From: Corylus avellana
Lineage: Eukaryota; Streptophyta; Magnoliopsida; Fagales; Betulaceae
Direction of reading: 5' to 3'
DNA: 64,000 nt
Assembly (NCBI RefSeq): GCF_901000735.1
Contig: NC_081549.1
Location: forward strand, 3,544,942-3,608,941
This document shows, one piece after another, positions 35,061 to 46,599 of this stretch. The position numbers and the translations under genes were made by a program. The notes under the pieces are model-generated. The model had not been told where the DNA came from. It did no database searches and worked only from the letters and a program-made list of their open reading frames with translations. How positions within the stretch are numbered: position 1 is the stretch's first letter; the number at the start of each line of letters is the position of its first letter.

Positions 35061-36578
35061 CTGTTTGATTGGGTTCTTGTTGGAAATTTCTATTTTGGGA
35101 AACTGACGAACACGCTCGGGTACCCAAGTTGTTGAGTAAAAGAAAGCGCTTTTTGTTACGTATAAGGAAAAAAAAGTTGTATAAATGGGCTGTGGGCCGT
35201 AGCTTCTATTACTGGACCATTCCCCTGTTCACATTCCAATATTCCATGTTGCTCCGCAAAACTTGAGCAGAAAACAAGCAGACCGAAGGTTACTTACGAG
35301 CCATGGGCCATAGGCCATGGCCCATGCCATAAGCCTTTTATTTGTTTTTCCTCTTTTGCTTTCCTTTCTTATTCTTCTTCTTTTGCTTTTGTAGATTATG
35401 ATCATATAAAAGTGGCTGTAAGGGTATAAAAGTGGCTGTAAGGGTGTACAAACGGGGGTGGTTATAACTGTTATAAACCGCTAATCACACAACCGCTTTG
35501 ATAGATAGTTATAAAAAATGCTAATGGTCTAAGGTGGGGTGGTAAGTGATTTTAGAGGTAGGAAAACCGCCTACCCTTATATTTTATACTTTATATTAAA
35601 AATATAACATTAAAACGATGTTGTTTTGGTGTTTAACACCAAAACGGTGTTATTTTAAATACGAGTTAGAAATAGGGTTTCATCATCTTTATTGTTTTTT
35701 GGAACACTTTGACCTAAAACTATTTAAAATCAGCTCAACAAATAGGCACAAAAAGGCTCAAAACACCTCAAAAAGCCCATAAAAATAAAAATAAAAAGTT
35801 ATAAAATTGTTGGTTATTGGTTTGAATAACCACTAACCGCAGGTTATAAAATAATCGCTAACTCCGTAAGCAAAGTCCTTAGACGGTTGCAGTTAACAGT
35901 TTTAGCCAATAACCACTAACTACAACCATGTGTAAGTGGCGGAGGGAGGAGGGAGGGGTTGACTAGAGGAGGCAAATGACTTCACTCGTTCACATAAATT
36001 TTAACGGGCCCAAATTTAAAAGTACAGTGGCTATCTGTTGTCTACTCTAAATTATGGAGAATTGTCAAATTATTAAAAAATAAAAATAAAAAAAACTTCT
36101 TCCTCCAAATGATGTGTTAGTGAGTGGGCCTTTTTCAATTGATTGGAGGCTGTTTGCTATTAATTAGTTTAAATGAATTTAATTGAAGGTTGTTTGCTAG
36201 ATTCCTTTTTAGATTTTTGGTCATTTTCAAAATCTAATTGAATTTAATGAGATGGTAGTTTAGGTAAGCTTTGCGAGATAATAATAAATAAATGTGACGG
36301 GGAATTACGTGGAAAAAATCTTATCCAAATATCCAAAATAATTCTGTTTAAAACTAGAATCAAAGTTTGTGTTGGCAAGATTTTCAAAATAGTTTTGTTT
36401 ATAATAGATGGGCCTTTCAATTGGCGTAAGAGTAATTAATTATATGTATTTGAAGGGGATAGTTACAATTGGGTTTATGAAAGTGACTTTTGTTGTGATT
36501 TTCAAAAGAAAGAATGAAAGTTATGAATTTATAATTGATGACATGCATAAAAGCTTTTTTTTTTTTTAATATAAAATT
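35061..36578. other. Intergenic with a worn hAT-type repeat
   Basis: No supported gene. The block at about 35435-35935 holds dispersed ATAACCGC/AACCGCTAA-type motifs on both strands, like the subterminal repeats of the element at 61499, and begins AAGGGTGTACAAACGG. No clean ends remain. A 20-bp direct repeat (ATAAAAGTGGCTGTAAGGGT) sits at 35405-35445. Confidence 0.45.
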
Positions 36579-36603
36579 TTTCTTTACTTTATTTATTTGG
36601 GTG

Positions 36604-37248
36604 TGTTGAAATATATATTAAAATATAAAATAATAAAATAACAAAGAGAAATAAAAGAGAGCGGAAGCAGAGATACATGTGTGAGCTACATATTGTATAT
36701 TCATTATATTAAATAATCTTACATAACTCTTTATTTACAGAGAGACAATGAGTAATAACCAAGAAACTCTAAAGTAGACCTAAACTAATTAAGGAAGAGA
36801 ATAAACCTTACAATGAAATATAATAGCGAAAAATAAAGATATCCTAACAGAAAGAGAAATAACTTGTTAAGGAAAATATTAATAGACATAATTTAAAAAA
36901 TATAAAATATTTCTTTACTTTATTTATTTGGGTGTGTTGAAATATATATTAAAATATAAAATAATAAAATAACAAAGAGAAATAAAAGAGAGCGGAAGCA
37001 GAGATACATGTGTGAGCTACATATTGTATATTCATTATATTAAATAATCTTACATAACTCTTTATTTACAGAGAGACAATGAGTAATAACCAAGAAACTC
37101 TAAAGTAGACCTAAACTAATTAAGGAAGAGAATAAACCTTACAATGAAATATAATAGCGAAAAATAAAGATATCCTAACAGAAAGAGAAATAACTTGTTA
37201 AGGAAAATATTAATAGACATAATTTAAAAAATATAAAATATTTCAACA
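36604..37248. mobile_element. Solo LTR with a partial tandem copy
   Basis: The complete copy, 36935-37248 (314 bp), starts TGTTGAAATATA and ends ATATTTCAACA, the TG...CA form of an LTR, and is flanked by GGGTG on both sides (36930-36934 and 37249-37253), a 5-bp duplication. A second copy at 36604-36913 lacks only the last few bases (...ATATTTC) and is joined to a repeat of the 21-bp left flank. The two copies, offset by 331 bp, look identical. There is no internal domain. Confidence 0.85.
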
Positions 37249-37253
37249 GGGTG

Positions 37254-38765
37254 GTTGGCCTAAGAAATCTATTTCTGAAAAAGAAAAGAAAAGAAATCTA
37301 TTTCAGTAAGGAAATTGAAAAGGAAAAAAGAAAAAAAAAAAAAGAAAAAAAGAAAAAGAAGAAGAGCTATTACTATAAGGAATAATCCTATTGGGCCCAT
37401 GCTTGACAGTCGTTCAAAAAGGTTAGTAGATCTTAAAGGATCCGGGGCCCTCTCATCCCCCGAATTGCGCTAGGAATTTTTTCGGGTCCCACAGTCAGCA
37501 AACTTTTGGTCGTCAACGCGTTTTATGTCTCTCTTGCGATGGTCCATGCCAACTATCAATCTCTATTCTCTAATCTCACCGTCAATATTAACATTTGAAT
37601 ATTTTTTTATTTTTATAACGTATTCTCCCCGTTGATATAACAATTAAATGAGTAAAATTGCTTCCTCATTACAATGTGAAAGATACAATTTAGAATCTCT
37701 ACGATCTAAATATTATTTATGACACAAAATAGTTTTTTCGGCTATTAAAAACAATAATTTTGAATATTATTGTCCCAATCAATTTTAGATTTGTAGTAAA
37801 ATTTCGGCGAATCACGTTTCTAGTAGTTGCCCAATCATTGATTTTCGAGCTTTTTTCATTTCCGTTACAAGTGCATTTTCATACGCAATCTCCTTTATCG
37901 TCTCTACCATAATGACAGACAAATTTTTTTTATGCCTGGAACCTACTATGGGTCGGTTTTTTTTTTTTTTTTTTAGTGATTTAATTGGTTGTCAAGTGAT
38001 ATTCTTCCCTTTGCGAAAATTCTTGTGTCCTACCCACGTGGGAATATGTAGCGGTGGACAGCATTGACACGGTCCCAACAACCAGGAACATAATATACGC
38101 TAAAAGAAAATCATGGGAGCATGTTATTGGATCATCATATAATATCTTTCTCACAACTTTCATAGCATCTTCTCAATAAACAAGTTTTGTGGACAAGAAT
38201 GATCTTATAGTTACATCGTACTTATTCCATATATATATATATATGTTAGCTGATATAGCTGGTATTGATTATTATTTACACAGGCTTTTGAATTTTCCAT
38301 AAGGTAAAATAATTCCCAAAATACTTGAATTTTCTTCTAAAATTAGCTTTCCAAATGATAGAAGAAATAGGATTTAAGAGTCAATGAATCTGGAAGGCCA
38401 AGTCATTACCACTATTTCTGTGTACAAGTCAAGGTATCTCCACGTCCCTTTCTCAACGGTATTCAAACTTGTTAACGGGCCAAGTCAGAGCTGAAATTTG
38501 AATCAAGCTGGAAGAAGAAGAAGAAGAAGAAGAAGAAGAAGACCAGTCAGTAGAGCCAACTACAAGCTTTGAATTCTCTGGTTTTTGGGTCATCCCAGAG
38601 GGCTTTCTTTTGCTTTTTCTTCCAAAAGTGATAAGGGAAAAGAAAAGCTCCAGCCTTTATAACATTCCCATATTCAAAACTCTCTTTGTTTTTATTCCAG
38701 AAACGAATTCTAACAATCTTGAAGCTGGTGCTCATTGTGATTGTACGAGTTCTGCAGAATCTGAG
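37254..38765. other. Intergenic and 5' leader of the calmodulin-binding gene
   Basis: Holds purine-rich runs near 37320-37365, a TA run near 38230 and a (GAA)n tract at about 38512-38541. The last 200-300 bp are probably promoter and 5' leader of the plus-strand gene. The frame is open to the left of the ATG at 38766 but only through non-ATG codons. Confidence 0.5.
38512..38541. repeat. (GAA)n microsatellite in the probable leader of the calmodulin-binding gene
   Basis: Ten uninterrupted GAA/AGA units about 225 bp before the start codon. Purine-rich leader repeats of this type are common in plant genes. Confidence 0.9.
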
Positions 38766-41700
38766 ATGATGTCAGTATCCAACGAGTCGTCTTTTTATCA
38801 GAATCAGGACAGCAGTGACAGGGGAGGAACAGAGCCAAAGAGGAAGCTGAAGAAATTCAGATCAATCAAGCTCTCAAGATTGCCAAGCCTAAGATCATCA
38901 TCCACAAGACGATCAAAATTACGGCAGTTATCAGATGCATCGCCGAATTATATGAAGGCCACAAACAGTTCAGATGCAAGGAAGGAAAGTTTGCAGGCAA
39001 GTATTTCTTGTAATTTTCTGAATTTAATTAGTTTTGGTTGCAATAATTCGAGTAAAGGGTATCCTTCAAAATTTTCTGATACCAAATATTGCTTCTTCTG
39101 GGCAGAATTCAATGACAATGTCGTCAAGGAGATCAAGTTTGAAGCCTGGGCAGAGTTTGACAAGAATGTCTAGCATGAAATTCAAGAGGAATTTGATGAG
39201 CAAAAGCTCTGAAGGGACTGAGTTGCAGAGGAAAGTGAAGAAGTCAAGATCAATCAAGCAGGCAAGTTCATCCACAAGAAGCGTGGAATCTGGCTATCAG
39301 GCAAGTCCCCATAATTCCGAATCCAGTTTTAGTAGCAATCATCGCCAAAATAGGAAAAAATTAAGTGATCCAAAGCCAAAATCTGCCTTTTCTGGTAATA
39401 AATCTGTGAGAATTATGAAAAGGTCATCGAGTTTGAAGCCTGTGAAAGTCTTAACAAAAATGGGAACTTTCAAATCAAACAAGCCTTCCATGAGGAAATG
39501 TTCTGAAATATCTAAGGCTACCTGTTCTTCAACTCTCAAGGATTCCAAAATCCCAGGCTCCTTGGAGCTTCAGCCTGAAAAGATTTGTCCTTATAGTTAT
39601 TGCTCTCTTCATGGTCATCACCACAATGCTTCACCTCCATTGAAGCGCTTTGTTTCTATGAGGCGGCGCTTGTTGAAGACCCAGATGAGCATGAAACGAG
39701 AGAGTCAATTTCGTAAAGGCAAACGCTCTCTGAATATGAAGAAAGGAATTCAGGCAAAGGAAATGTTTCATAATGTTAAAGAAAAAGCAGGCGGGGATTT
39801 CTCTGTAAATGGAAATGATGTAGAACACAAAATGCAGTCTAAAAATCAGAAGTATATCAAAGTGTGGCACTCAATATATAAGCATGCATTAGTAGATATC
39901 GGCCGAAAAGTCGAAAACAAGATTCCTCTAGATGGATTGGAAAGTGAAGAACAAGTGGAAGATACCAACAACTGTGGTTCTTCTGAGGGTCTTTCTGAAG
40001 CAGACCACCAAAAGAATGAGCTCACCCAGCTTGATGCCATTAAGCTGGTACAAGAAGCTTTTGATGAAATCCTTCTGCAAGAATTTCATGACCAATCTTC
40101 TGATGATCAATCAATAACAAGCAGAAGAAGTTCAGACCAAGTTAAGGGTGTGGAATGGAGCATCTCAGCTTCCAGTGAGCCTGCTAAAGACAATATGGTA
40201 GAAAATGCAGAAGAAACATTGCAGGAAGGTGATAGTATTAGTACTCCCAAAGAAGAGAAATCTGACAAGAGAAGGCCCAAAAGCTGGAGCAAACTGAAAA
40301 GCTTAATCCTGCTCAAGAGATTTGTCAAGGCATTGGAGAAGGTGAGGAATTTCAACCCCCGGAAGCCACAATATCTGTCCTTGAAGCCTGATCCGGAAGC
40401 AGAAAAGGTCAATCTGAGGCACCAAACAACAGACAGCAGAAAAAACGCTGAGGAATGGATGCTTGATAATGCACTTCAACAGGTCATTTCTAAGCTAGCT
40501 CCAGCTCAAAAACGAAAAGTAGTACTTCTTGTTGAAGCTTTTGAGAAAATTCTTCCTCTGCCAGAAATTGAAACTGCCCAGATGTCCAATGCAGCAGTTT
40601 GCACTCAAGCAAATCCCCTTCAAGCCTGTAATGGTTCCTCAATTCAAAGCAGAGAAGAACAGCAGACTCCTCCACTGAAATTTTCTGAGCTCAGAGAAAC
40701 CAGTTTGGAATGTAGTTGCATTAAAGCAGAACAGGAAATTACCAACGAAGACTGGGAGGAAAAGCAAATTATTGCCATCAATCTTGATAGGGTGGACGAT
40801 AAATTCATTCTTGCTGATAATCAACCTGATTCCATCATTAGTTGTTCACCAGAGGGCATTGTAAGCACCTGTGATGAAGTAGTTCGAGAGAATGGAAAAG
40901 TCTCCATAGGAGTTAGTTCAAGTTCAGAACTCTGCAACCATGGTTCTGAATCAGAATGCAAAGATTCAGAGAATACCATTTTAGTCAGTGCACCTTGTGA
41001 ACAATCTGATAGGTATGGTATACCAAACTCAGAAAATTATGTGGAATCAAAAGCAATTAACAGTGTAGCAAATAAGGCCTGGTTGGAAAAAAAGAAAAAC
41101 ATGAAGCTGTGGCACTTGGTGTATAATCACATGGCATCAGGCATTGCAGCAAAAGATGGAGCCAACCCACAACTTGATGAAGCAGGTAAAGAAGAACAAG
41201 AAGTGGATGATTCTGATTCCAACTCATTGCCTGAAACAAGCACTTCCAATTCTTGTCAGAATGTCTCTGAAATGGATATGGATAACAGTATTGAAGCCAT
41301 TAAGCTGATAGAAGAAGCGATTGATGAAATCCCTCTTCCAGAAGAGGAAGGTGATGACACAGAGAAACCATTCATCTCAAATTGCAAAGATTCTGAGAAA
41401 GACAGCAGCTTCACCAAATCCGGCAAAACAGATCCAGAAGAAGAGAAGACAGAAATGAAGGTGGAAAAGAAATCTAACCAGCAAATGCCAAGAAAATGGA
41501 GCATTCTGAAGAAGTTGATCCTGCTTAATAGATTCATCAAGGGATTGGAAAAAGTAAGGAAATTTAATCCACGGAAGCCACAATATCTGCCTTTGGAGCA
41601 GGACCCAGAAGGAGAAAAAGTTCATTTAAGGCATCTGGACATGGATCAAAGAAAAAAAGCAGAGGAATGGATGCTTGATTATGCACTTCAACAGGTTGTA

Positions 41701-41784
41701 GCCAAACTAACCCCACTAAGGAAAAGAAAAGTTGAACTTCTTGTACAAGCTTTTGAATCAGTCAGTCCAACCATTGGGAGTTGA
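38766..41784 (+). CDS. PICBP: PICBP-like calmodulin-binding protein with two CaM-binding domains
   Basis: Exon 1 is 38766-38996 and exon 2 is 39106-41784, together 969 residues. The start ATG (MMSVSNESSFYQNQ) is the first ATG in a frame otherwise open through non-ATG codons. The N-terminal third is basic and Ser-rich, with repeated RSIK/RSSLKP motifs and the family signature YSYCSLHGHHH. Two plant calmodulin-binding domains (Pfam CaM_binding, PF07839) follow at about residues 465-562 and 869-965; each contains KLILLxRFxKxLEKVRxFNPRK, written here with x at variable sites, and ends with an AEEWMLDxALQQV helix. Upstream of each is a shared module, WHxxY...EAIKL or DAIKL, then EEA/QEA. In Arabidopsis PICBP is a pathogen-induced calmodulin binder. 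There is no catalytic domain. It probably acts as a calcium-signalling scaffold in cytosol or nucleus. The family is firm; one-to-one orthology is supported by SDP1 next door. Confidence 0.9.
38997..39105 (+). other. 109-nt intron with a GC-AG splice pair
   Basis: The donor reads CAG|GCAAGT and the acceptor CTTCTGGGCAG|AAT. This joins codons CAG and AAT in phase 0 and keeps the long downstream frame. The nearby GT at 39001 would leave one extra base and shift the frame when joined to the same acceptor; the next acceptor that would fit makes an intron of only 52 nt. Confidence 0.8.
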
Positions 41785-42250
41785 AAGGACACAATGCAGC
41801 AGCTTCCAATCAAGCCAAATAAATTGTCAGTCAGGTAAAAGCAGAAAGCCTCCATTTTCCTTATCATTTACGTAAGTCCGAGGAGAATGTTCCTCAGGAA
41901 CAACCTTTTTCAGCAGAACAAACAGACCGTTATTGATTCTGTCAATTTAGGATGCAGCAGTGTAGCATGTAGATGCAAGTTTTGAGTCAATGAAGATTCT
42001 TAGGAGTTAGGAGCATACCCTTTTCTTTATTTGTTTGGAATTATTAAGGCTTGTTGTCGTTGAAGTCAGCATATATTGTGAAGAATGTATACAAATATAG
42101 TGGAGATGCATTATTTGTGGTGTATGTAAACTGATACAACAGTTCTTTTCTATCAGAAGTGTCTAAATAAGGTCCATTACGCTGAAGAGAAAAAGTTGGG
42201 CCATTTGGGCTCAAAGAGATGACCCATTTAGTGGATCAATAATTCATTGA
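41785..42250. other. 3' untranslated region and downstream flank of the calmodulin-binding gene
   Basis: No frames of note. AATAAA-like sequences occur at about 41819 (AAATAAATTG), and the transcript end probably falls before 42200. Confidence 0.45.
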
Positions 42251-42263
42251 GTACACAATTAGG

Positions 42264-42361
42264 TAATCTCTCTAGTTCGAATCACGCTTCATGAAGCGGA
42301 GGTCACTAGTTCGAATCTCCCATCCCCCTTTCCTTGTGTAGATATGTCAAAAAAAAAAAAT
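42264..42361 (+). mobile_element. Short tRNA-type SINE remnant with 12-bp target-site duplication
   Basis: TACACAATTAGG flanks it on both sides (42252-42263 and 42362-42373). The body holds AGTTCGAATCTCCC, close to the RNA polymerase III B box, then TGTAGATATGTC and a poly-A tail. At about 98 bp it is 5'-truncated or very short. The same B-box-like plus TGTxGACATGTCAAAA end recurs at 53565-53626 and 58250-58320. Confidence 0.7.
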
Positions 42362-42732
42362 TACACAATTAGGAGAATTTAAACCGGAGATGATCCAATT
42401 AGTTATATTTGAAGGGTATTTTTGTCTTTTTATTTTTTGAGAGGATAAAAATACTTCTCTAATATAACTAAATAAATATTCACTTGTTCAAATCAACTAG
42501 GGACGATCCTAATTTGTTTTAGTTTACATAATCACCATGATTCTTAGATGATAATTTTTTGGAATATTTCCTTATCTGAACGAGGGCCACAATAAAAATA
42601 AGTTGATCTACTTATAAAAAAAAAAATAAAAAAATAAGTTGATCCAAGGGACTGAATAGTGAATAGCATTCAAAGAATAAGGATTCTATGATCATGATTT
42701 AAATTGTATGAATCTCACGTTATTTACATTTT

Positions 42733-42917
42733 GAAAAATGCTAGGTGTTCTTCTAGTGTTCTCTTGGTATCCTCTCAACTGTGATATACCTTTTTAAATC
42801 ACCAATAGATTAAAAGTCAATAATGATAATTTCAAATTTAACAGTGATTTTAAAAGTCATATCACAGTTGGGAGGACACCAGGAGAACATTAGAAGAACA
42901 CCTAGTATTGCCCTTAA
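42733..42917. mobile_element. Small foldback MITE, about 180 bp
   Basis: The left arm TGCTAGGTGTTCTTCTAGTG and the right arm ending AGAAGAACACCTAGTATTG are inverted repeats, continuing inward through AACTGTGATAT and ATATCACAGTT. Almost the whole element is two arms. The exact target-site duplication is unclear. Confidence 0.7.
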
Positions 42918-43018
42918 ATTTTTTAAGTTAGGTTGTGAAGTCCACCTGCCAGAGCAGTCCTCCTTTATGTGGGGATAGCCCTTTTTATATGGAATTGAGA
43001 TTCTATGTTATTAATATA

Positions 43019-43255
43019 TAGGCTTGTTTGCGAAGACAATTCTTCCAAAGTCTTCTCTTTCTTTTTTCTATTTTTTAGTTGATTTGACACCACTAACACT
43101 CAAATCAATTCAAAATTTTTGAACTTTATTCAAAATTTTATATTTTTCAAACAACTCAAACATAATCTCAACTATTTTTTCTCCTCGATATTCGCAATTT
43201 TAAATTCAATTCAGAAAAATAGAAAGAAAAAAAATCGCAAACCCAAACGAGCTAC
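43019..43255. mobile_element. Probable MITE, about 235 bp
   Basis: It begins AGGCTTGTTTGCGAAGAC and ends TCGCAAACCCAAACGAGCT, an imperfect inverted pair similar in style to Tourist-like ends (TTTGCGA/TCGCAAA). The duplication is not clean. It has no coding capacity. Confidence 0.5.
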
Positions 43256-44833
43256 TCAAATTTTATCGAAATTTAGACAACTTTAAAAAAAAAAAAAAAA
43301 ATCGCAGGACCCATTTACTCTGAATAGCCTAAGATGCGAAACTCGCCTGCTCAAAATAAGCAAACTCTACAGCTTCTTTCTAATAAATTCAAGCAGTTTA
43401 ATAACAGAAAACCTGTATCCCTATATATGATACCGCCTGAATTGAATTGCTTTCAATTTGAAAAGCCAATTATAACAACAAATTACGGTTGGGGTTGAAA
43501 GAGATGATGGAGAAGTCAAAGTTGTAACTAATAATAAAGGGAAGAATTAGTAGGGGAAGCTGTCAAGCTAAGCTGCTACTCCCCCAATTTTAATCAATGC
43601 AAGAGTGAGCGTGCCAAATTGGCAAGGGTTTGGACTTTGTATCAAACAACTATATAATTTAGGTAATCTCTCTTTTTCTCCAAATTAATTGAAATGTTTT
43701 ATAGCATTGACTTTGGGTTTGTCATATGTGATTAGTGATTACAAGCCCAAGAGTTAACAACAAACACAAGTGCTATTTATGGTCGGTTTGAGTTTGCAAT
43801 TTTTTTTTTTTTAAAAAAAAAATTGGTGTTACTAATTTGTCCGTGTTTCTTTCATTTTATTTTATAAATCAATCAGTAAATTTGTGGACTTATAAGTCAA
43901 CGAGTAGACTCCACAAATTTAATAGTTGATATATTAAATTTGTAAAAAAATATAAAAAAAATATGAGCAAATTATTGACATCAATCATTTTCTTATTTTA
44001 AAATATGCAATTTGAACCTAATTACATCTTTTTGTGCAATCACAATCACCACCAAAGTATATATATATATATATATATATAAAAGACGCAGGCAAGACAC
44101 GAAGAACACAAATAAAATGACAAGAAAGGAGAAAATATAATATTATTTTACACTAATTATTTTGTTTAAGATATTGATAAGCTGACTCAGCAGTTTGTTC
44201 CACATGGCTGAGAGACGTAAACTAACCTCTGGATCTATTAAGGGCCCTTTCCAAAAGACTTTTCAAAGCTTGAAGGGCTGTTCTTCTGTTTTCTCTTTTG
44301 GTGTGCGGGTGCATCAAGACGGATATCTCATTTTTCAAATATATATATATATATTTGATTTATTAGAGGTCCCATGGATTCATTGGCTCTATACATAAAA
44401 AGGAAATAGGTCTAGTGGTTGATTTGGACAATAAATTTAAAAAATGACTGGTAGGATACTACAACTCTTATTACAGGTTTCTTATAAAGTGAGGAGATAG
44501 TTCATGCAGCAGTACTACTTACTACGTCACTATGCAGCAGTACTGCTTATTACGTCACTTGTTTGGCAGTGCATATGACACTTATTACATTTACAAACTA
44601 ATGTGACAATTATTACATTAGTCACAAAAATGTGGATTACTAGGTCTACAATATGGCAGTACGTGACACCAATTTCTATAAAATGTGAACTTCCACATGA
44701 GTTTATAAGGAAATTACAATAAAGCCTTTAATACCTTAAACATTTGACTTTCAAAATACTTTACTAGATGCCTAAAACTCCGTAAATTAGGTTAGTTGAC
44801 AATTTTAAAAGTTTTAGAGTGGCGATTTGACAT
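43256..44833. other. Intergenic
   Basis: No supported gene. TA runs lie at about 44058-44080 and 44340-44352. The short frame at 44195-44398 has no known domain. Confidence 0.45.
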
Positions 44834-45019
44834 GAAATTTTGTTATTAGAATAGCTAGAATGCCTCAACTACTTCATGTGGTATGTCTACTTATGCTATG
44901 ATAAATGATAGTTCAGGCCTCCAGGGACCTATTTACAAATGACTTGTCAATTCATGCCGTAAGTAGACATGCCACATGAAGTAGTTGAGGCATTCTAGTT
45001 ATTCTAATAACAAAATTTC
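44834..45019. repeat. Near-perfect 62-bp inverted repeat with 58-bp spacer
   Basis: The left arm (GAAATTTTGTTATTAGAATA..., 44834-44896) and right arm (about 44955-45019) are reverse complements over about 62 bp with two mismatches before they diverge at the loop. A transcript would form a long, almost perfect hairpin. No clear terminal motif or target-site duplication is visible. Confidence 0.85.
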
Positions 45020-45189
45020 TTATCAAGTGAAAGGATCATGCTTTCAAATTATTATTTTCTTTCAATTGGAACCATCTATTATCATTTGAAGTTAAATTGG
45101 ATGGAAAGTTGAACATGCGACTTACCTGTTCAATTTTTTTTTTTCTTACTTAAAATATCCAATTTATGCTTTAACTATAGAGAAAAAAA

Positions 45190-45600
45190 AAAAAAAAATG
45201 AATGGCTTGAAGGGGTAGCTAAACCACCAACCCCCTTAAGGTTAGGAGGATGGTCGACGACACCCTCAAGAGTTTTGTGAGTGATTTAACTACCCCAAAG
45301 ACTTTTAAGAGTAACTTAACCATACTCATTAGATGGTGGTCCGTGGTTGAACCACCTTATAACCTTGAGAGAGTGTTCGACCACCTTTTTAGTAATTCAA
45401 AAGAATAGCTAAACATCCTAAAGTGTTCATAGAACCACCTCGAAAGTCATCCTTTTTAAAGTAGTAAAACTCACTTTGCAGCATAGTGGGAATGGTCGAT
45501 TACTCCCATCAGAATTTTGGGGGTGGATGAACACCCCTCAAAATTGCGGAGATAGTTTGACTACCCATCAAGTCATCTTTTGGTAACTATCAATAAATGA
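45190..45600. repeat. Degenerate GGTGG/CCACC-type block
   Basis: A worn series of short units containing TAACTACC, ACCACC and GGTGGTxG-like motifs on both strands. It resembles an aged copy of the cores at 12700, 22300 and 29098. Arms are not discernible. Confidence 0.4.
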
Positions 45601-46239
45601 CCTAAACTACCAAACCCTAAAGTCAGTTGGGTAGTTTTCCCCAATTTTCATCTTGACTCTTGGACACCTAACAGATTCTACTAGGTTCTTCTTTTTCCTT
45701 TTTTCTTTTTTTTTTTCTCCAAATTTTCCTATTTTCGAGGCATATTGTAGCATATTCCAATCAAGCAGCCCATATGCTGCTTCTAGAGTGCTCTGTATAT
45801 TCTTTCTTTACCTAATTATGTAAGTTGACAATAATTCTCTTGAAAAATGAAACAAAATGTCCGAATTTGTTTAATTCCTAATATCTTTCATCTGCACATA
45901 TTCCCAGAAATCCCAAATTATGTCCAGATCAAATTGGAGATTTTCGGAAAAAATTAAAGTAATTGAGAAGAAAAATCTTTTCCGAATAATAAGAGGAAGT
46001 AAACATAGTTTGCAAACAGAAATTGTATTCCCTTATAACCATGAATACAACCATACCCTGTTGTTGACGTACATGATGGGATTTACTATTTACATTACAT
46101 ATATAGAGCAAGGAAAAACAAAGGAATTTAAATATTCCACCATTTTTATTTTTTATTTTTCTCTTCCAAGAAATGGACGAACTCAAGCTCCGGTTCATGG
46201 ATGCACCATGGTGATGGGGATGAACAAGTCTCCGAGCGC

Positions 46240-46464
46240 TCAATTTTGGGCTTCCGCTTCGTCATGGTCCTTGGCCAAAACTTGCGTTTTCTTGTGCATC
46301 AAAGGGTGAGCTTTGACGAGTTTATTGTGGATATTGATGGCGTCTTTGGCGGGGTCTTGCTGGAGGCGAAGAAGAACCGGTTTGCCGGCGGCGTCTAAGG
46401 CGGCAGACTGAGGACGAGGGTAGAAGAAATCAGTGGGGAAGAAGTTGTACTGAAGGCCAGCCAT
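46240..46464 (-). CDS. Small uncharacterised plant protein, LQYxFFPTDFxYPR family
   Basis: A single-exon, 74-residue protein starting MAGLQYNFFPTDFFYPRPQS. It is soluble and mixed in charge, with no signal peptide, membrane segment or known domain. It shares LQYxFFPTDFxYPR and GKPVL with the gene at 49318-49608, which faces away from it 2.85 kb to the right. Two related copies starting at the same motif, each with a TATA box and sensible leader, argue that this is a real gene. Its function is unknown. The ATG at 46464 is the first in frame. Confidence 0.75.
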   Translation of the reverse strand: MAGLQYNFFPTDFFYPRPQSAALDAAGKPVLLRLQQDPAKDAINIHNKLVKAHPLMHKKTQVLAKDHDEAEAQN

Positions 46465-46579
46465 GCCGGAAAGTTGTTGAAAGAAGTTGGTTTGCGACAG
46501 AGGTGGAAGAAGAAGAGAAAGTGTACCTTAAAACTTTGTCGTATTGATGTGCCTCTTACAAGCCCACTCGGCTCCTCGT

Positions 46580-46590
46580 GTATTTATAGA
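46580..46590 (-). promoter_or_regulatory. TATA box of the 74-residue small gene
   Basis: On the minus strand TCTATAAATACACG lies about 115 bp upstream of the ATG at 46464, leaving a leader of about 85 nt. Confidence 0.65.
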
Positions 46591-46599
46591 AAGAAGAAG

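Noticed and set aside
36604..37248. TRIM retroelement (two LTRs with a short interior)
   Set aside because: The 21-bp sequence between the copies is identical to the left flank, so this is a duplicated solo LTR, not LTR-interior-LTR. No primer-binding site is seen.
38997..39052. GT-donor intron 39001-39052 in the calmodulin-binding gene
   Set aside because: It would keep the frame, but 52 nt is below the usual minimum for plant introns and the acceptor has a poor pyrimidine tract.
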